Position numbers and translations under genes: made by a program. From Candidatus Aquidulcis sp. (GTDB taxonomy: Bacteria > Chloroflexota > Anaerolineae > Anaerolineales > UBA4823), in NCBI GenBank assembly GCA_020723385.1, contig DYIZ01000048.1, positions 1 to 35,160 on the forward strand: a stretch of DNA of 35,160 nt. Direction: 5' to 3'. Numbering within the stretch: position 1 is the stretch's first letter; each line of letters begins with the position of its first letter. Positions 19,801 to 29,711 of this stretch are shown here, piece after piece. Below the pieces are notes generated by a model. That model was not told the DNA's origin. It saw only the letters and a program-made list of their open reading frames with translations, and made no database searches.

Positions 19801-21524
19801 CTGGTGGTCACACCCTGGAATTCAGCCCCGATGGCAGCCGGATTGCTGCCCCCGGCTCGAATTTTAGCGCCCGAATATGGGATGCCACGAGCGGCAATCT
19901 GCTCCTATCCCTGGAGGGCCACAGCGGGAACGTTTTAGGCCTTTCCTTCAGCCCTGATGGCAAGCGCCTGGCTACTTCCAGTGGGGATCATACTGTGAAA
20001 ATTTGGGATACAGCGAGTGGGGAAGAACTGTTCACCCTGGCCGGCCATGAATATTCTGTCTACGTCGCGGTCTTCAGCCCCGATAGCCGCTACCTGGCTT
20101 CTGGCGCTGACGATAGCACCATCCGTGTTTGGGATTTAGAAAGCTCGCCACCCGGTAAAGAACTGCTTCAACTAGCAAATGATGAGGCTCCCGGAACGCT
20201 GGCCTTTAGCTCGGATGGCAAACGCCTGGCGTCCGGTGTGGGGACGATTGCCAAGGTCTGGGAAATCGATCTATCTCCCTCCGACGCAACTTACAGACTG
20301 GCGCTCACTTTGCCTGGGCATCAAAATAGTATCAATCGTATTCTTTTCACTTCCGATAATTCAGCCTTGCTCACTGTCAGCGCCGATGGCAAGGCCCGTG
20401 TCTGGGATGCCGCCACCGGCCAAACTACTTTAATCCTGGCCTCCGAAACCGGGGCGGTGAACAGCGCTGCCCTGGGGAGCGATGGCGCGCTGTTATTGAC
20501 AGCCAATTCTGACGGCACTATCAAAGCCTGGGATATCTCGCCCGCAGGCAACCAAGAGTGGTTTGCTTTTCCGGCCTACCGCGCCCGTTTCAGCCTCGAC
20601 GGGAAGCGCCTGCAAAGCATGATCCTCGCCGACAACAACACCGCCAAGGTGCAGACCTGGGATCTGTCGGCTTCAGGAGCATCAGAGGTGCATAGTGTAC
20701 TCCTGGATCACGGCGCCCGCCTCTCGGCTTATAGTTCCACTCCGGACCTTTCGAGATACGTTACGATCGGAGCCGATAACACCGCCCGGGTTTGGGACAC
20801 AACCAGCGGCCAGGAATTAATCTCCTTCACCCTGCAAAACCACACCGGCTTTATCTTTGGCCTGGTCATCAGTCCAGATGGAACCCGCATGGCAACCGGC
20901 AGCGATGATGGCGCCGCCATGATCTGGGATTTATCCAACGGCCAGCGCATCCTTACGCTTTCCGGCCACCAGGGGCCAATCCGAGGCCTGGCCTGGAGCC
21001 GCGATGGCCTGCGCCTGGCAACCGCCAGCTTCGACAACACTGCCCGTATTTGGGATGCCCGCTCCGGCCAGTTGCTGCATGAGCTGGCCGGCCACAGCGG
21101 CTTGGTTATCAGTGTAACTTTCAGCCTCGATGGTCAGCTCCTGGCCACTGCCAGCGACGACACCACTGCCCGTCTGTGGGATGCCAGTACAGGAAAGGAA
21201 ATCCTGACCCTGGCCGGCCATGCCAGCACGGTTTTTGGGGTAGACTTCTCGCCCGACGGCAAATATGTAGCCACCGGAGGCGTGGATGGAACGTGCAAAT
21301 TGTGGGATGTACACACCGGCGAGAGCCTGCTTACTCTGCCTGGCTTTTGGGCATACTTCAGCCCAGATGGCAAAGGATTGGTGACCATCCAAATCTCCGA
21401 GGGAATGGCGCGCGGTTTCTATTTGGATACAAGCCAACTGATGTCGTTGGCCCAATCGCGCCTGACCCGTTCCTGGACTGTTCAGGAATGTAAGCAATAT
21501 TTGCACCGCCAGACCTGTCCATAA
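16806..21524 (+). CDS. XRE-HTH / Ser-Thr kinase / nSTAND NTPase / WD40 giant protein
   Basis: 1572 residues. An XRE helix-turn-helix (about 4-65, LTQEELARRVGCAPVTLRKIE) is followed by a complete Hanks-type kinase (about 105-369) with GKGGMGVVY, VAVK, HRDLKPAN and DFGIAK. An nSTAND1-type P-loop NTPase follows (about 391-700): NPYKGLRAFGEGDAADFFGR, Walker A GPSGSGKSS near 435-443, Walker B LVLVIDQFEELF near 522-533. A coiled region leads to one transmembrane helix (about 857-880), then 14 WD40 repeats (about 939-1530), enough for two seven-bladed propellers, and a short cysteine-bearing tail. DNA-binding, kinase and NTPase parts would be cytoplasmic and the propellers outside if the helix spans once. 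Likely a sensory or STAND-type switch that phosphorylates partners. The ATG at 16806 has no clear ribosome site; a GTG at 16713 is in frame upstream. Confidence 0.92.
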   Translation: MGEQDSFGQRVKTLRRKHDLTQEELARRVGCAPVTLRKIEYDDLRPSVQIAERLAMALSIPLEERAAFVRQARLERSPFIEPTPTPSPKPEEIGLEDLSGRAIRGYTLGERIGKGGMGVVYRGVQPLVEREVAVKIILPQYANHPDFIRRFETEAQLVARLEHPHIVPLYDYWREPNIAFLVMRLLRGGSLQKLLENGPLPLEIALQVMEQVGSALGVAHRVGVIHRDLKPANILLDEDQNAYLADFGIAKNLGNPNLEDLTQPDAIIGSPNYISPEQIRSEFVRPQSDIYCLGVVLYEILTGQTPFTGPTPIEVMHQHLSAPLPPLAARRSGLPRRLDAIIEHATAKDPLARYANVDNLLVDLRQAIHGETAPLPAVAPTRELPPLTAADNPYKGLRAFGEGDAADFFGRETLIQQLLVRLGEGGDISRLLVIVGPSGSGKSSVVKAGLIPALRRGALPSSENWYIIDLMPGAHPFEEIEAALLRIAVNPPPSLLSQLKEDRRGLLRAVNRCLPEDPSVELVLVIDQFEELFTLVNDEATRTALLDSLVCAVLDERSRLRVVLTLRADFTDRPLQYVDFGEMLRQRMEIVLPMTPDELEHTITGPAEKVGLIVEPELAAAIVRDVGEQPGALPLMQYALTELFERREDRTLTRAAYQQIGGVSGALARRAEAIFGELSIAGQSAARQLFLRLVTLGEGVEDTRRRVLRSEILSLTLAEEEIAIENILEALGRARLLFFDRDLQTRGPTVEVAHEALLREWSRLRIWLDESRDDLRTQRRLAIAAGEWAQSGQEAGFLASGSRLDQFESLAQKGSMALTPSERAYLDDSLAERHAQQVAEAARRQHEAALEKRSRAFLRSLVVVLTLAAAILLGLSSIAYRQARLANARELAAAASNNLQVDSERSLLLAMEAIRTQDIWEARNVLHQAILASRLRLSLPAHSQVAFGVAVSPDGSRFASAGMDSTIKIWKLGESLPLPDSQPLLTISNPIDYPVSMEAGGHTLEFSPDGSRIAAPGSNFSARIWDATSGNLLLSLEGHSGNVLGLSFSPDGKRLATSSGDHTVKIWDTASGEELFTLAGHEYSVYVAVFSPDSRYLASGADDSTIRVWDLESSPPGKELLQLANDEAPGTLAFSSDGKRLASGVGTIAKVWEIDLSPSDATYRLALTLPGHQNSINRILFTSDNSALLTVSADGKARVWDAATGQTTLILASETGAVNSAALGSDGALLLTANSDGTIKAWDISPAGNQEWFAFPAYRARFSLDGKRLQSMILADNNTAKVQTWDLSASGASEVHSVLLDHGARLSAYSSTPDLSRYVTIGADNTARVWDTTSGQELISFTLQNHTGFIFGLVISPDGTRMATGSDDGAAMIWDLSNGQRILTLSGHQGPIRGLAWSRDGLRLATASFDNTARIWDARSGQLLHELAGHSGLVISVTFSLDGQLLATASDDTTARLWDASTGKEILTLAGHASTVFGVDFSPDGKYVATGGVDGTCKLWDVHTGESLLTLPGFWAYFSPDGKGLVTIQISEGMARGFYLDTSQLMSLAQSRLTRSWTVQECKQYLHRQTCP

Positions 21525-21547
21525 TCCATAGACATCCAGCCACAGAG

Positions 21548-21596
21548 AGGGGCAGGTAGAGCGATCCAATCTCTCCTGCCCCTTTCTGTTTTGTTG
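21548..21596 (+). terminator. Terminator 1 after the giant kinase gene
   Basis: AGGGGCAGG (21548-21556) pairs with CCTGCCCCT (21575-21583), with an outer ACAG/CTGT, followed by a T-rich run TTTCTGTTTTGTT. Confidence 0.7.
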
Positions 21597-21616
21597 AGAC
21601 AAGGCCAGCGCCCCTC

Positions 21617-21650
21617 AACGACGAAGTCGCCCCTTCGTCGTTTTGTTTTT
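21617..21650 (+). terminator. Terminator 2 after the giant kinase gene
   Basis: AACGACGAAG (21617-21626) and CTTCGTCGTT (21633-21642) form a perfect 10-bp stem with a six-base loop, followed by TTGTTTTT. Together with the hairpin at 21548 this gives tandem termination. Confidence 0.85.
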
Positions 21651-21689
21651 CCCACCCTGTGGTAGACTCGATTGCGGATAACCTTCAAT

Positions 21690-21711
21690 CCTTCGACAAG
21701 CTCAGGACAGG
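21690..21711. repeat. Fragment of a widely dispersed repeat (CTTCGACAAGCTCAGGAC)
   Basis: The sequence CTTCGACAAGCTCAGGAC (21691-21708), which reads as FDKLRTG- or STSSGQ-like peptides in different frames, is a known kind of dispersed short repeat in environmental genomes. Here it lies in the leader of the LLM oxidoreductase gene. Confidence 0.6.
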
Positions 21712-21750
21712 CCTTTCAACCTTCAACCCGCACTCCAAATGAGGAATTCC

Positions 21751-22595
21751 ATGAACTATGGTCTCTACCTCCCCAACTTTGGCGACGAATCCAGCCCCCA
21801 GGCCTTTGCCGACCTGGCTCAGGAAGCCGAATCCGCCGGATGGGATGGCTTTTTCCTGTGGGATCATCTGCTCTACAGCAAAAGCCAGAAGGTGACCCTG
21901 GTTGACCCCTGGGTGGCGCTGACCGCCGTGGCGGCGAAGACCACCCGCATCCGCTTCGGGACGACGGTTACCCCGGTGTGCCGCTACCGCCCGTGGCAGT
22001 TGGCGCGCATCACCGCCTCGCTCGACCAGTTCTCCGGCGGGCGGTTGATCCTCTCGGTGGGCATCGGCGACCCGCCCGACGCCGATTACGCCTACTTCGG
22101 CGACGATCCCGATCCCAAAGTGCGCGCCGAGAAGCTCGACGAGGGGCTGGACATCCTCAACGGGCTGTGGAGCGGCAAGCCATTCGGATATCAGGGCAAG
22201 CACTATCATATCGAAAAGGTCGCCTTCCGGCCCACGCCCGTCCAGCAGCCGCGCATCCCGGTGTGGGTGGGCGGATTTTGGCCCAACAAGCCCCCCTTCC
22301 GGCGGGCAGCGCGTTGGGACGGGGTGCTGCCGCTCAGAAAATCCGGCGGGTTCTTCGTCGGCCCGGAGATGCTGGCCGAAATCCTGGATTTCATCCACCA
22401 GCATCGCACGAGCGACGCGCCGTTCGATGCCGTTATCATTGGCACGCGGCCAGGATTGGGCAAGAAACCGGGCGAGGCGGCAAGAGCATTGGCAAAGCTC
22501 GAGGCCGCCGGGGCGACGTGGTGGCTGCAGAGCCTGTATTTGGAGCGCAACGATTTCGAGCGGGCGCGCATTGCTATCCGTGAAGGAGTACCATC

Positions 22596-22599
<4 letters not shown>
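21751..22599 (+). CDS. LLM-class flavin-dependent oxidoreductase (luciferase-like)
   Basis: 282 residues. MNYGLYLPNFGDESSPQAFA, AEESAGWDGFFLWDH-like (EAESAGWDGFFLWDHLLY), TTRIRFGTTVTPVCRYRPW, and ARITASLDQFSGGRLILSVG are the typical blocks of the bacterial-luciferase-like TIM barrel that uses reduced FMN or F420. The C-terminal third is shorter than in many members. The start at 21751 follows GAGG at 21741-21744; an ATG at 21739 is in frame but has no ribosome site. Its stop overlaps the ATG of the aspartase gene (ATGA, 22596-22599), so the two are translationally coupled. Substrate and cofactor cannot be decided from sequence. Confidence 0.92.
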
Positions 22600-24005
<1,406 letters not shown>

Positions 24006-24024
24006 TTCCCATGACGCGAATTCT

Positions 24025-24118
24025 GAACACAAAGGTCGCGAAGGATTCACAAAGGAACACAAGTTTTATTTGTTTTCTTCGTGTCCCTTTGTGTGCCCTT
24101 TGTACCCTTCGTGTTTAA
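24025..24118. repeat. CACAAAG-type intergenic inverted repeat, copy C
   Basis: The left half (GAACACAAAGG..GCGAAGGATTCACAAAGG, 24025-24055) is complementary in pieces to the right half (CTTCGTGTCCCTTTGTG 24077-24093 and CCTTCGTGTTTAAA 24106-24119). It sits between convergent genes and may serve as a two-way terminator. It shares an exact 18-mer with copy A. Confidence 0.8.
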
Positions 24119-24128
24119 ATCCCCCTGC

Positions 24129-25400
24129 TTATCCGGGCAGCAGCTTCTCGATCAGTCCATCAATCGAGACTTTCCGCCGGGCGAGTCTCTTGCGCTGCGC
24201 TTTGACGAACCCGAACCGGAAGGGAAAATGCGCTTCCAGTTGTTTGAGATAGCCTCGGGTATACAGCCGCCCGTGCTGACCGATGGTGTCAATCAGCAGC
24301 GGGGTAATCGCCAGGCGCATCATCTCCTTGAGCGGCTCCAGCCCCGGCGTTTCGAAGCGATCCAACGCATCCAACACGCGCTGGCCGAAGTGGATCGTGC
24401 GATTGGCGACGGCGTCCAGCGGCCAATGCTGCGCGGTCTGCGAGAAAACCGTCATAATCCCGGCGCGCAAATCTTCCGCCACATCTTCGAGATCGTCCAT
24501 CAACTGGGTGAACGTCCCGTAGTAGAACATAAATTCCCGCTGGGCCGGGGTGAGCGTCCCGGCGACAAGATAACCATCCGCCAGCACCGACGCGCCGCCT
24601 TTTTCGAAGACGATCCCCAACACATCCATCTCATAAGGCGAGGCCTTCGGGCGCAGCAGGCGCAGGCTGTTCGTCTGGGCGTAATAGATCGCCAGCAGGC
24701 TGTCGTAAACTTCTGGGTAGCACCAACGCGGGAATTGACCCTCGATCATCTCCACCAGGTCGAAGATTTTCTGCTCGTGAGCGTTGGCGGGCGTGGCCGG
24801 CTCGCCTTCCAGCCGCTGCCGGAAACGCAGGCTGAAAGCTGCCTTCGCACCCGATGAGATGCGCGGATCGTCGAGATAGTTGTCGCTGTAGGGGTAAAGC
24901 AGGCTGTAAGCCAGCACCGCCGGGGTAACGGCTACCGGCAGGCCGATCAACAGTTGCATGAAATTCATAGACCAGGCGTTGCGGCTGGCCTGGAAGATAT
25001 CGGCGGCGGAGAGAGCCGGGTCGAAGCGGCGCGCCTGGGCGACGAATTCCTGCGTCGCCTCGATGAGACCATACGATCCCAGGGCAGCCAGGTGGCGCTC
25101 TTCCATGCCGAAGGCTGCGATGGCAAAGTCGCTGAGCAGGGCTACGGCGCGTTCCTGGGTTGCTTGCCGTTCGAGCGGGGTTTGCGGCAGGCGCTCCAGC
25201 TCGGCGGTCAATCCATTCAGGCAGTAGGCCAACTGGGCCTCCCGGGATTGCTTCTCCTCGGGGGAATATACCGGCCCCAGGGGCGGCAAATCCGTATCGC
25301 ACGCCCACCACAAATCTTTGAATTGAGTCACCAGTTCGTGGACAACGTCTGGCATGGGTGGATTCATGACGATCACCTTCGGCGAATTGATTGTCAACAT
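24129..25400 (-). CDS. Helical protein with Asp-rich motifs, possible isoprenoid-synthase fold
   Basis: 423 residues, almost all predicted helix, no signal peptide. I do not recognise a named family. Two aspartate-rich motifs on helices are spaced as in class I isoprenoid synthases: YPYSDNYLDDPRIS (about residues 174-187) and TQLMDDLEDVAEDLRAG (about 299-315), which could hold the Mg-diphosphate cluster as in squalene/phytoene synthase-like enzymes. This is inference from motif pattern only. GAGGAG at 25409-25414 supports the start at 25400; a TATACT -10 box lies at 25427-25422 on the minus strand. It is monocistronic, downstream of the sensor-like gene and convergent with aspA. Confidence 0.8.
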   Translation of the reverse strand: MLTINSPKVIVMNPPMPDVVHELVTQFKDLWWACDTDLPPLGPVYSPEEKQSREAQLAYCLNGLTAELERLPQTPLERQATQERAVALLSDFAIAAFGMEERHLAALGSYGLIEATQEFVAQARRFDPALSAADIFQASRNAWSMNFMQLLIGLPVAVTPAVLAYSLLYPYSDNYLDDPRISSGAKAAFSLRFRQRLEGEPATPANAHEQKIFDLVEMIEGQFPRWCYPEVYDSLLAIYYAQTNSLRLLRPKASPYEMDVLGIVFEKGGASVLADGYLVAGTLTPAQREFMFYYGTFTQLMDDLEDVAEDLRAGIMTVFSQTAQHWPLDAVANRTIHFGQRVLDALDRFETPGLEPLKEMMRLAITPLLIDTIGQHGRLYTRGYLKQLEAHFPFRFGFVKAQRKRLARRKVSIDGLIEKLLPG

Positions 25401-25464
25401 CGGTCAATCTCCTCTGCGAAAAGTATACGGGAGCGAGGACGAAAAGTTGCCCAATGCTGGTAAC

Positions 25465-25492
25465 AAAAAAGCGACCGGCTCGCGCCAGTCGC
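25465..25492 (-). terminator. Intrinsic terminator after the DUF4118-GAF gene
   Basis: Minus strand: GCGAC/GTCGC (25488-25492, 25471-25475) with an inner GCC/GGC and TCGC-type loop, followed by six T (25470-25465). The gene-free stretch 25401-25519 otherwise holds the promoter and ribosome site of the gene ending at 24129. Confidence 0.75.
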
Positions 25493-25519
25493 CAATTATT
25501 CGAAGAAATTTTTGCATAT

Positions 25520-26263
25520 CTATACGCTTGCAGAAACGCGAGGCTCCGTTTCGACCAGTCGCGCCCGCTCGAAAGCCTGGGCGGCCTGCGTCACGAAGTT
25601 TCGCAGCAGGCGGCTGTCTTCTGGCGGGAGCCAGCCGTGGCCGCGCCACAGGCGAATCTCACCCACCAAGCCGGGCGCGGCCAGGATCGGCAGTACCCGG
25701 TCGGGCTTGCCATCTTCGGCGCTGCCGGATGGCGCTCCGGCGATGATCGGTGCTGACTGGCGGTCAGGCTGGATAAAAACCTCGATCTTTGCCGCTTGCA
25801 GCATTTGCTGGAGATACCCCGCCAAAGCGTGAGCGACAGCTTCGCGAGAGCGCATCCCGGCGAGGGCATTACTCAGCTCGTACATAAAGATGGCCTCGCG
25901 CTCGCTCATTTGCGCTTTGGAAAGGCCCAACTGGATACGACCAACGACGATGATCGCCACCGCCAGAAAGATCGCCAACACCAGCCAGCCTTCCAGGTTG
26001 CCGACCGTGAATGTATTGAATGGTGGAATGAAAAAGAAATCGAAGGTAAGCGCTGCGGCGACCGCCGCACAAAAGCCGGGAATCTGCCCCCAGCGGGCGG
26101 TGATCCACCCGACGGGAACCAGGTAAACCAGGGCAATCACCGCCTCGCCGAGCGTGTCGCGCCCAATGAGCTTAAGGGGAACAGTCGTTATCGCAACGGC
26201 GATCAGGGCAAAAAGGCAGTCAAAATAGAGCTTGGTCGAAAATGAACGGCGGATTTTATCCAT
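25520..26263 (-). CDS. KdpD-like DUF4118 membrane sensor with GAF-like domain, no kinase core
   Basis: 247 residues. The first 100 form the four-helix DUF4118 module of KdpD-type sensors (VYLVPVGWITARWGQIPGFC, LTFDFFFIPPFNTFTVGN, and a final helix WLVLAIFLAVAIIVVGRI). A coiled stretch (EREAIFMYELSNALAGMRS) leads to a GAF-like domain ending RLLRNFVTQAAQAFERARLV. In KdpD and related sensors this is followed by HisKA and HATPase domains; here the protein simply stops, with a terminator shortly after, so it is a natural kinase-less form or a truncated gene. The start at 26263 is chosen because it precedes the first basic segment; an in-frame ATG at 26323 would run through the hairpin at 26292. 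Signal unknown. Confidence 0.85.
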   Translation of the reverse strand: MDKIRRSFSTKLYFDCLFALIAVAITTVPLKLIGRDTLGEAVIALVYLVPVGWITARWGQIPGFCAAVAAALTFDFFFIPPFNTFTVGNLEGWLVLAIFLAVAIIVVGRIQLGLSKAQMSEREAIFMYELSNALAGMRSREAVAHALAGYLQQMLQAAKIEVFIQPDRQSAPIIAGAPSGSAEDGKPDRVLPILAAPGLVGEIRLWRGHGWLPPEDSRLLRNFVTQAAQAFERARLVETEPRVSASV

Positions 26264-26280
26264 AGCCAATCCTGTAAAAT

Positions 26281-26324
26281 CAAACAATAGAAATGTCAGC
26301 CACATTGATTTGCTGGCTGACATT
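26281..26324 (-). terminator. Hairpin after glyQS
   Basis: AATGTCAGCCA (26292-26302) and TGGCTGACATT (26314-26324) form a perfect 11-bp stem with an 11-base loop. On the minus strand it is followed by a broken T-rich stretch (TCTATTGTTTGATTTT). It lies 70 bases after the GlyRS stop and could also act as an operator or leader hairpin for the sensor gene. Confidence 0.5.
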
Positions 26325-26393
26325 GTACGGCAAGAGAGATTAAATTTATGGCAAGGCTTGGCGTGAGGATGTCAAGAAAGTGTCAAGATGTGG

Positions 26394-29300
26394 TTAGAAC
26401 CCTTCCAACCTCGAAAAATCCGCTACCCCTTCGGCCAGCGCGGCGATGTGCTGCAACAGCCCCAAACGGTTCTCCCGCAAGGCGGGATCCTCCGCCATCA
26501 CCAGCACCACATCGAAGAAGCGATTGATCGCCGGGATCATTGGCAGGAAGGTATCGAGCAGATCGTCCACCGAGCCGGGAGCGCGATGCGCAGCCTCGGC
26601 GATTTGGATGGCGGCGAACAGCTCGCCTTCGGGCGCTTCTGCGAATGCTGCCGCGTTGACGACAAAGCGGGTTTTCTGGTCACGGGTGATGCGCACACAG
26701 CGGGCGTAGGCTGGCAAAATTGTGCGCCAATCGGGGCGCTCCACCCAGGCAGTCAGCGCTTTCACAGCCTGCGCCGCCCCCGCCGGGTTGTAACCCTGGG
26801 CGGCCACCACCGCCTCGACCACGTCGTAGCGATTCCCCAGGTCGAGCAGCACATTGCGCAGCCGCTCGACGATGAAATCCAGGCAGGCAGCTTGATTTTC
26901 AGCGGGGATGGGCAAGAGAGCAGACGCCGATTGCAGGGCGGCGCGCAAATCGAAGGGGATAGCGTGCTCGATGAGCGGCTGCACCAAGCCAATAGCGGCG
27001 CGGCGCAGCCCGAAGGGGTCTTTGGCCCCGGTGGGAATCAACCCGGCCGCGAACAGCCCGGCCAGCGAATCGAGCCGGTCGGCCAGCGCCACCGCCAGCC
27101 CGGCCTTCGTCTTCGGGATGGGCTGGTACTGCTCGCCGATAGCCGCCGCTACCTGCGGAGCCTCGCCAGAGCGCAGCGCATACTCGCGTCCCATGATGCC
27201 TTGCAGCGAGGTCATTTCGACCACCATTTGCGTCGCCAGATCGGCCTTGCACAGGTAAGCAGCCCGGCGGGCGAACACGGCTTCATCGGCGGCGAGGCCC
27301 AACATCGGAATCAGCGCCTCGGCCAGCTTGACGATGCGGTCGGCTTTATCGCGCATCGAGCCGAGCTTGGTTTGGAAGATAAGCTGCGACAACTGGTCGC
27401 GGTAGGCTTCGATGGGTTTCTTCACATCTTCCCGGACGAAGAAATTGGCGTCGGCAAAACGTGCGTTGAGCACGTGCTCGTTGCCCTGCTGCACCAGGTC
27501 GAGGTGGTGCTCGTCGCCGTTGCGGATGGCAATGAAATACGGTTGAAGGGAACTTTCAACTTTCAACTTCGAACCTGCAACCACCGGGAAATAACGCTGG
27601 TGCTTTTTCATCACCGAGATGAGCACATCGCGCGGCAGGGACAGGAAATCAGGGCTGAAACCGCCCAAAACAGCGGTCGGTTTTTCGACCAGGTTGGTCA
27701 CTTCGGCCAGCAGGCCTGGCTCGACGAGGGCTTCGCCGCTCACAGACGCGGCGGCAGATTTGATTTGCGACTCGATGGCAGCCCGGCGGTCATCCGCGTC
27801 GAGCAGGATGCCCGCCTCCCGGATGAGGTCGAAATACCGGGCCGCAGAGGGGATGGTGATCTCGGGGGAATCATATGGCCGCAGGCCGCGCGTGACGTTG
27901 CTTGCGTCCACATCCGCGTAGCTGAACGGGATGATATGCTCTCCGTACAACGCGACCAACCAGCGGATGGGCCGCGAGAAAGCTTTGTTGCTGGCATTCC
28001 AGCGCATGGATTTGTTGAACGCGATGCTGGCAATCAGGCTGGGCAGCGCATCGGCTAGCACAGCAGACGTGGCGCGGCCGGTTTGCTTGACGACCGCCGT
28101 CACGTATTGGCCGCCGTCCATCTCACGCACTTGCAGCGCGCTCACCTCCACGCCCTTGCCTTTTGCAAAGCCAATCGCGGCCGGGGTGGGATTGCCCGCC
28201 GCGTCGAACGCCCGCGCCGCCGGGGGGCCTTTGACCACGTCTTCGCGGTCGGGCTGATGCGGAGCGAGCGATTCCACAAAGGCCATAAGCCGCCTGGGGG
28301 TGGCAAACACCCTGACTGCTCCATGTTCGAGACGTAAATCATCTAACAATGCAGGCACGTTCTTCTGTAACTGCTCACTGGCTGCATCCACATCCTGAAC
28401 CGGAAGTTCCTCCACTCCAATCTCTAGGATGAAGGGGGATGGTTCGGCGGGAGCAGGTGGGTTGACAAACTTTTTAGCCGACGCAAGGCCAACAGTCGAA
28501 ATACCACCGGCGGTCTGCCGTCCACCGTCCACCGTCTCCGTCAACAGAGGGTATTCCAATAATTTCCTCTGCTCCAAATACGCCACCGCCACGCGGCGCG
28601 CCAACTCGCGCATCTGGCTGAAACAGGCCTGGCGCTCGGTGAGGCTGATAGCGCCGCGCGTGTCGAGAACGTTGAAAGTGTGCGAACACTTCAACACATA
28701 ATCGTGGGCGGGCAGCACCAGCCCCCGCTCGAGGCAGGCTTCGGCTTCGGCGCGGAAGAGATCGTACATCTGCCGCACGCGGGCCACGTCGGCGGTCTCG
28801 AAGTAATACTTCGAGTGCTCGAACTCCTCCTGGCGGCGCAGCTCACCATAGGGTACGCCGGCCCCCCACGGCTCAGTCCAGATCGCCTTGGCGTTGTTGA
28901 GCGCAATCAGGATGCGATCCAGCCCGTAGGTCAGCTCCACCGCCACCGGGTCGAGCATCTGCCCACCCACCTGCTGAAAGTAAGTGAATTGGGTGATCTC
29001 CTGCCCGTCGAGCCACACTTCCCAGCCGAGACCCCAGGCGGAGATGGCGGGCTGCTCCCAGTTGTCTTCCACGAAGCGGATGTCATGCTGGCGCGGGTCA
29101 ATCCCGATGGCTTTGAGCGATTCGAGGTACAGTTCTTGCGGGTTGCCGGGGTCGGGCTTGAGGATGACCTGGTATTGGTAGTGCAACTGGAAGCGGTTGG
29201 GGTTCTCGCCGTAGCGCCCGTCGTCGGGGCGCACGGAGGGTTCGACGTAGGCCACGTTCCACGGCTCGGGGCCGAGCACGCGCAAGAAAGTGGCCGGATT

Positions 29301-29408
29301 CATGGTTCCGGCACCGACCTGGGTATAGTATGGCTGCCAGATCAGGCAGCCATGATCGGCCCAGAAATGATGAAGCTGGAGGATGATGGTTTGGAAGTCG
29401 GTTGTCAT
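26394..29408 (-). CDS. glyQS: Glycyl-tRNA synthetase, fused alpha and beta subunits
   Basis: 1004 residues. Residues 1-290 are the alpha (catalytic) subunit: [66 protein letters not shown]. From about 320 the beta subunit follows ([66 protein letters not shown]). Most bacteria with the alpha2beta2 enzyme encode two chains; the fusion is known in some lineages such as Chlamydiae. It charges tRNA-Gly. Two short repeats sit in the coding sequence: one in the alpha-beta linker (28509-28542) and one in beta (27549-27582). The start at 29408 has no ribosome site; longer in-frame starts exist but would add a non-conserved N-terminus. Confidence 0.96.
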   Translation of the reverse strand: MTTDFQTIILQLHHFWADHGCLIWQPYYTQVGAGTMNPATFLRVLGPEPWNVAYVEPSVRPDDGRYGENPNRFQLHYQYQVILKPDPGNPQELYLESLKAIGIDPRQHDIRFVEDNWEQPAISAWGLGWEVWLDGQEITQFTYFQQVGGQMLDPVAVELTYGLDRILIALNNAKAIWTEPWGAGVPYGELRRQEEFEHSKYYFETADVARVRQMYDLFRAEAEACLERGLVLPAHDYVLKCSHTFNVLDTRGAISLTERQACFSQMRELARRVAVAYLEQRKLLEYPLLTETVDGGRQTAGGISTVGLASAKKFVNPPAPAEPSPFILEIGVEELPVQDVDAASEQLQKNVPALLDDLRLEHGAVRVFATPRRLMAFVESLAPHQPDREDVVKGPPAARAFDAAGNPTPAAIGFAKGKGVEVSALQVREMDGGQYVTAVVKQTGRATSAVLADALPSLIASIAFNKSMRWNASNKAFSRPIRWLVALYGEHIIPFSYADVDASNVTRGLRPYDSPEITIPSAARYFDLIREAGILLDADDRRAAIESQIKSAAASVSGEALVEPGLLAEVTNLVEKPTAVLGGFSPDFLSLPRDVLISVMKKHQRYFPVVAGSKLKVESSLQPYFIAIRNGDEHHLDLVQQGNEHVLNARFADANFFVREDVKKPIEAYRDQLSQLIFQTKLGSMRDKADRIVKLAEALIPMLGLAADEAVFARRAAYLCKADLATQMVVEMTSLQGIMGREYALRSGEAPQVAAAIGEQYQPIPKTKAGLAVALADRLDSLAGLFAAGLIPTGAKDPFGLRRAAIGLVQPLIEHAIPFDLRAALQSASALLPIPAENQAACLDFIVERLRNVLLDLGNRYDVVEAVVAAQGYNPAGAAQAVKALTAWVERPDWRTILPAYARCVRITRDQKTRFVVNAAAFAEAPEGELFAAIQIAEAAHRAPGSVDDLLDTFLPMIPAINRFFDVVLVMAEDPALRENRLGLLQHIAALAEGVADFSRLEGF
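27549..27582. repeat. AACTTTCAACTTTCAACTT repeat inside glyQS
   Basis: A short tandem repeat of ACTTTCA followed by CGAACCTGCAACC, read in the gene as [10 protein letters not shown] around residues 609-620, just after [10 protein letters not shown]. The composition differs from the surrounding GC-rich codons, suggesting insertion of a dispersed repeat. Confidence 0.55.
28509..28542. repeat. GTCCACCGTCCACCGTC repeat at the GlyRS alpha-beta junction
   Basis: Tandem GTCCACC units followed by GTCTCCGTC, read in the gene as [12 protein letters not shown] at residues about 290-300, in the linker between the alpha and beta parts. It is a low-complexity repeat of the kind found dispersed in related genomes. 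Confidence 0.55.
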
Positions 29409-29442
29409 TGGGGTTGTGGGGTAGATGGAAAAGCAAATGGGT

Positions 29443-29673
29443 TCAAGCGGGAATCTCGGCTGTGGCCAAAATCTCGTTCTTGATTGCTCTCGCCGCATAC
29501 TGGAGCGCCTCTTCAACGGCCTCGTTTGTCAGTTGAGGATATGTCCAAAGCATCTCGGCACGTGTTGCACCGCTGGCAAATAACTCAACGATAAATTCGA
29601 CGCTCAGGCGAGTATTTCGGATGCAAGGCTTTCCTCCCAGGATATTAGGATCAAAGGTGATATATCGAAACAT
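29443..29673 (-). CDS. DUF433 family protein (VapB45-like antitoxin)
   Basis: 76 residues matching DUF433: [58 protein letters not shown]. The family is usually the antitoxin beside a DUF5615 PIN-like nuclease. Here the next gene downstream, after 34 bases, is glyQS; no toxin is seen. The ATG at 29673 is preceded by a purine-rich stretch (GGTAAAAAGTAG). Likely a DNA-binding regulator of its own operon. Confidence 0.88.
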   Translation of the reverse strand: MFRYITFDPNILGGKPCIRNTRLSVEFIVELFASGATRAEMLWTYPQLTNEAVEEALQYAARAIKNEILATAEIPA

Positions 29674-29711
29674 ACGCTACTTTTTACCAAACCGTAGAAT
29701 TGTAAGTTTTC

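Noticed and set aside
26388-28058. 556-codon plus-strand frame opposite glyQS
   Set aside because: Shadow of the conserved GlyRS beta part; no start signal or motif.
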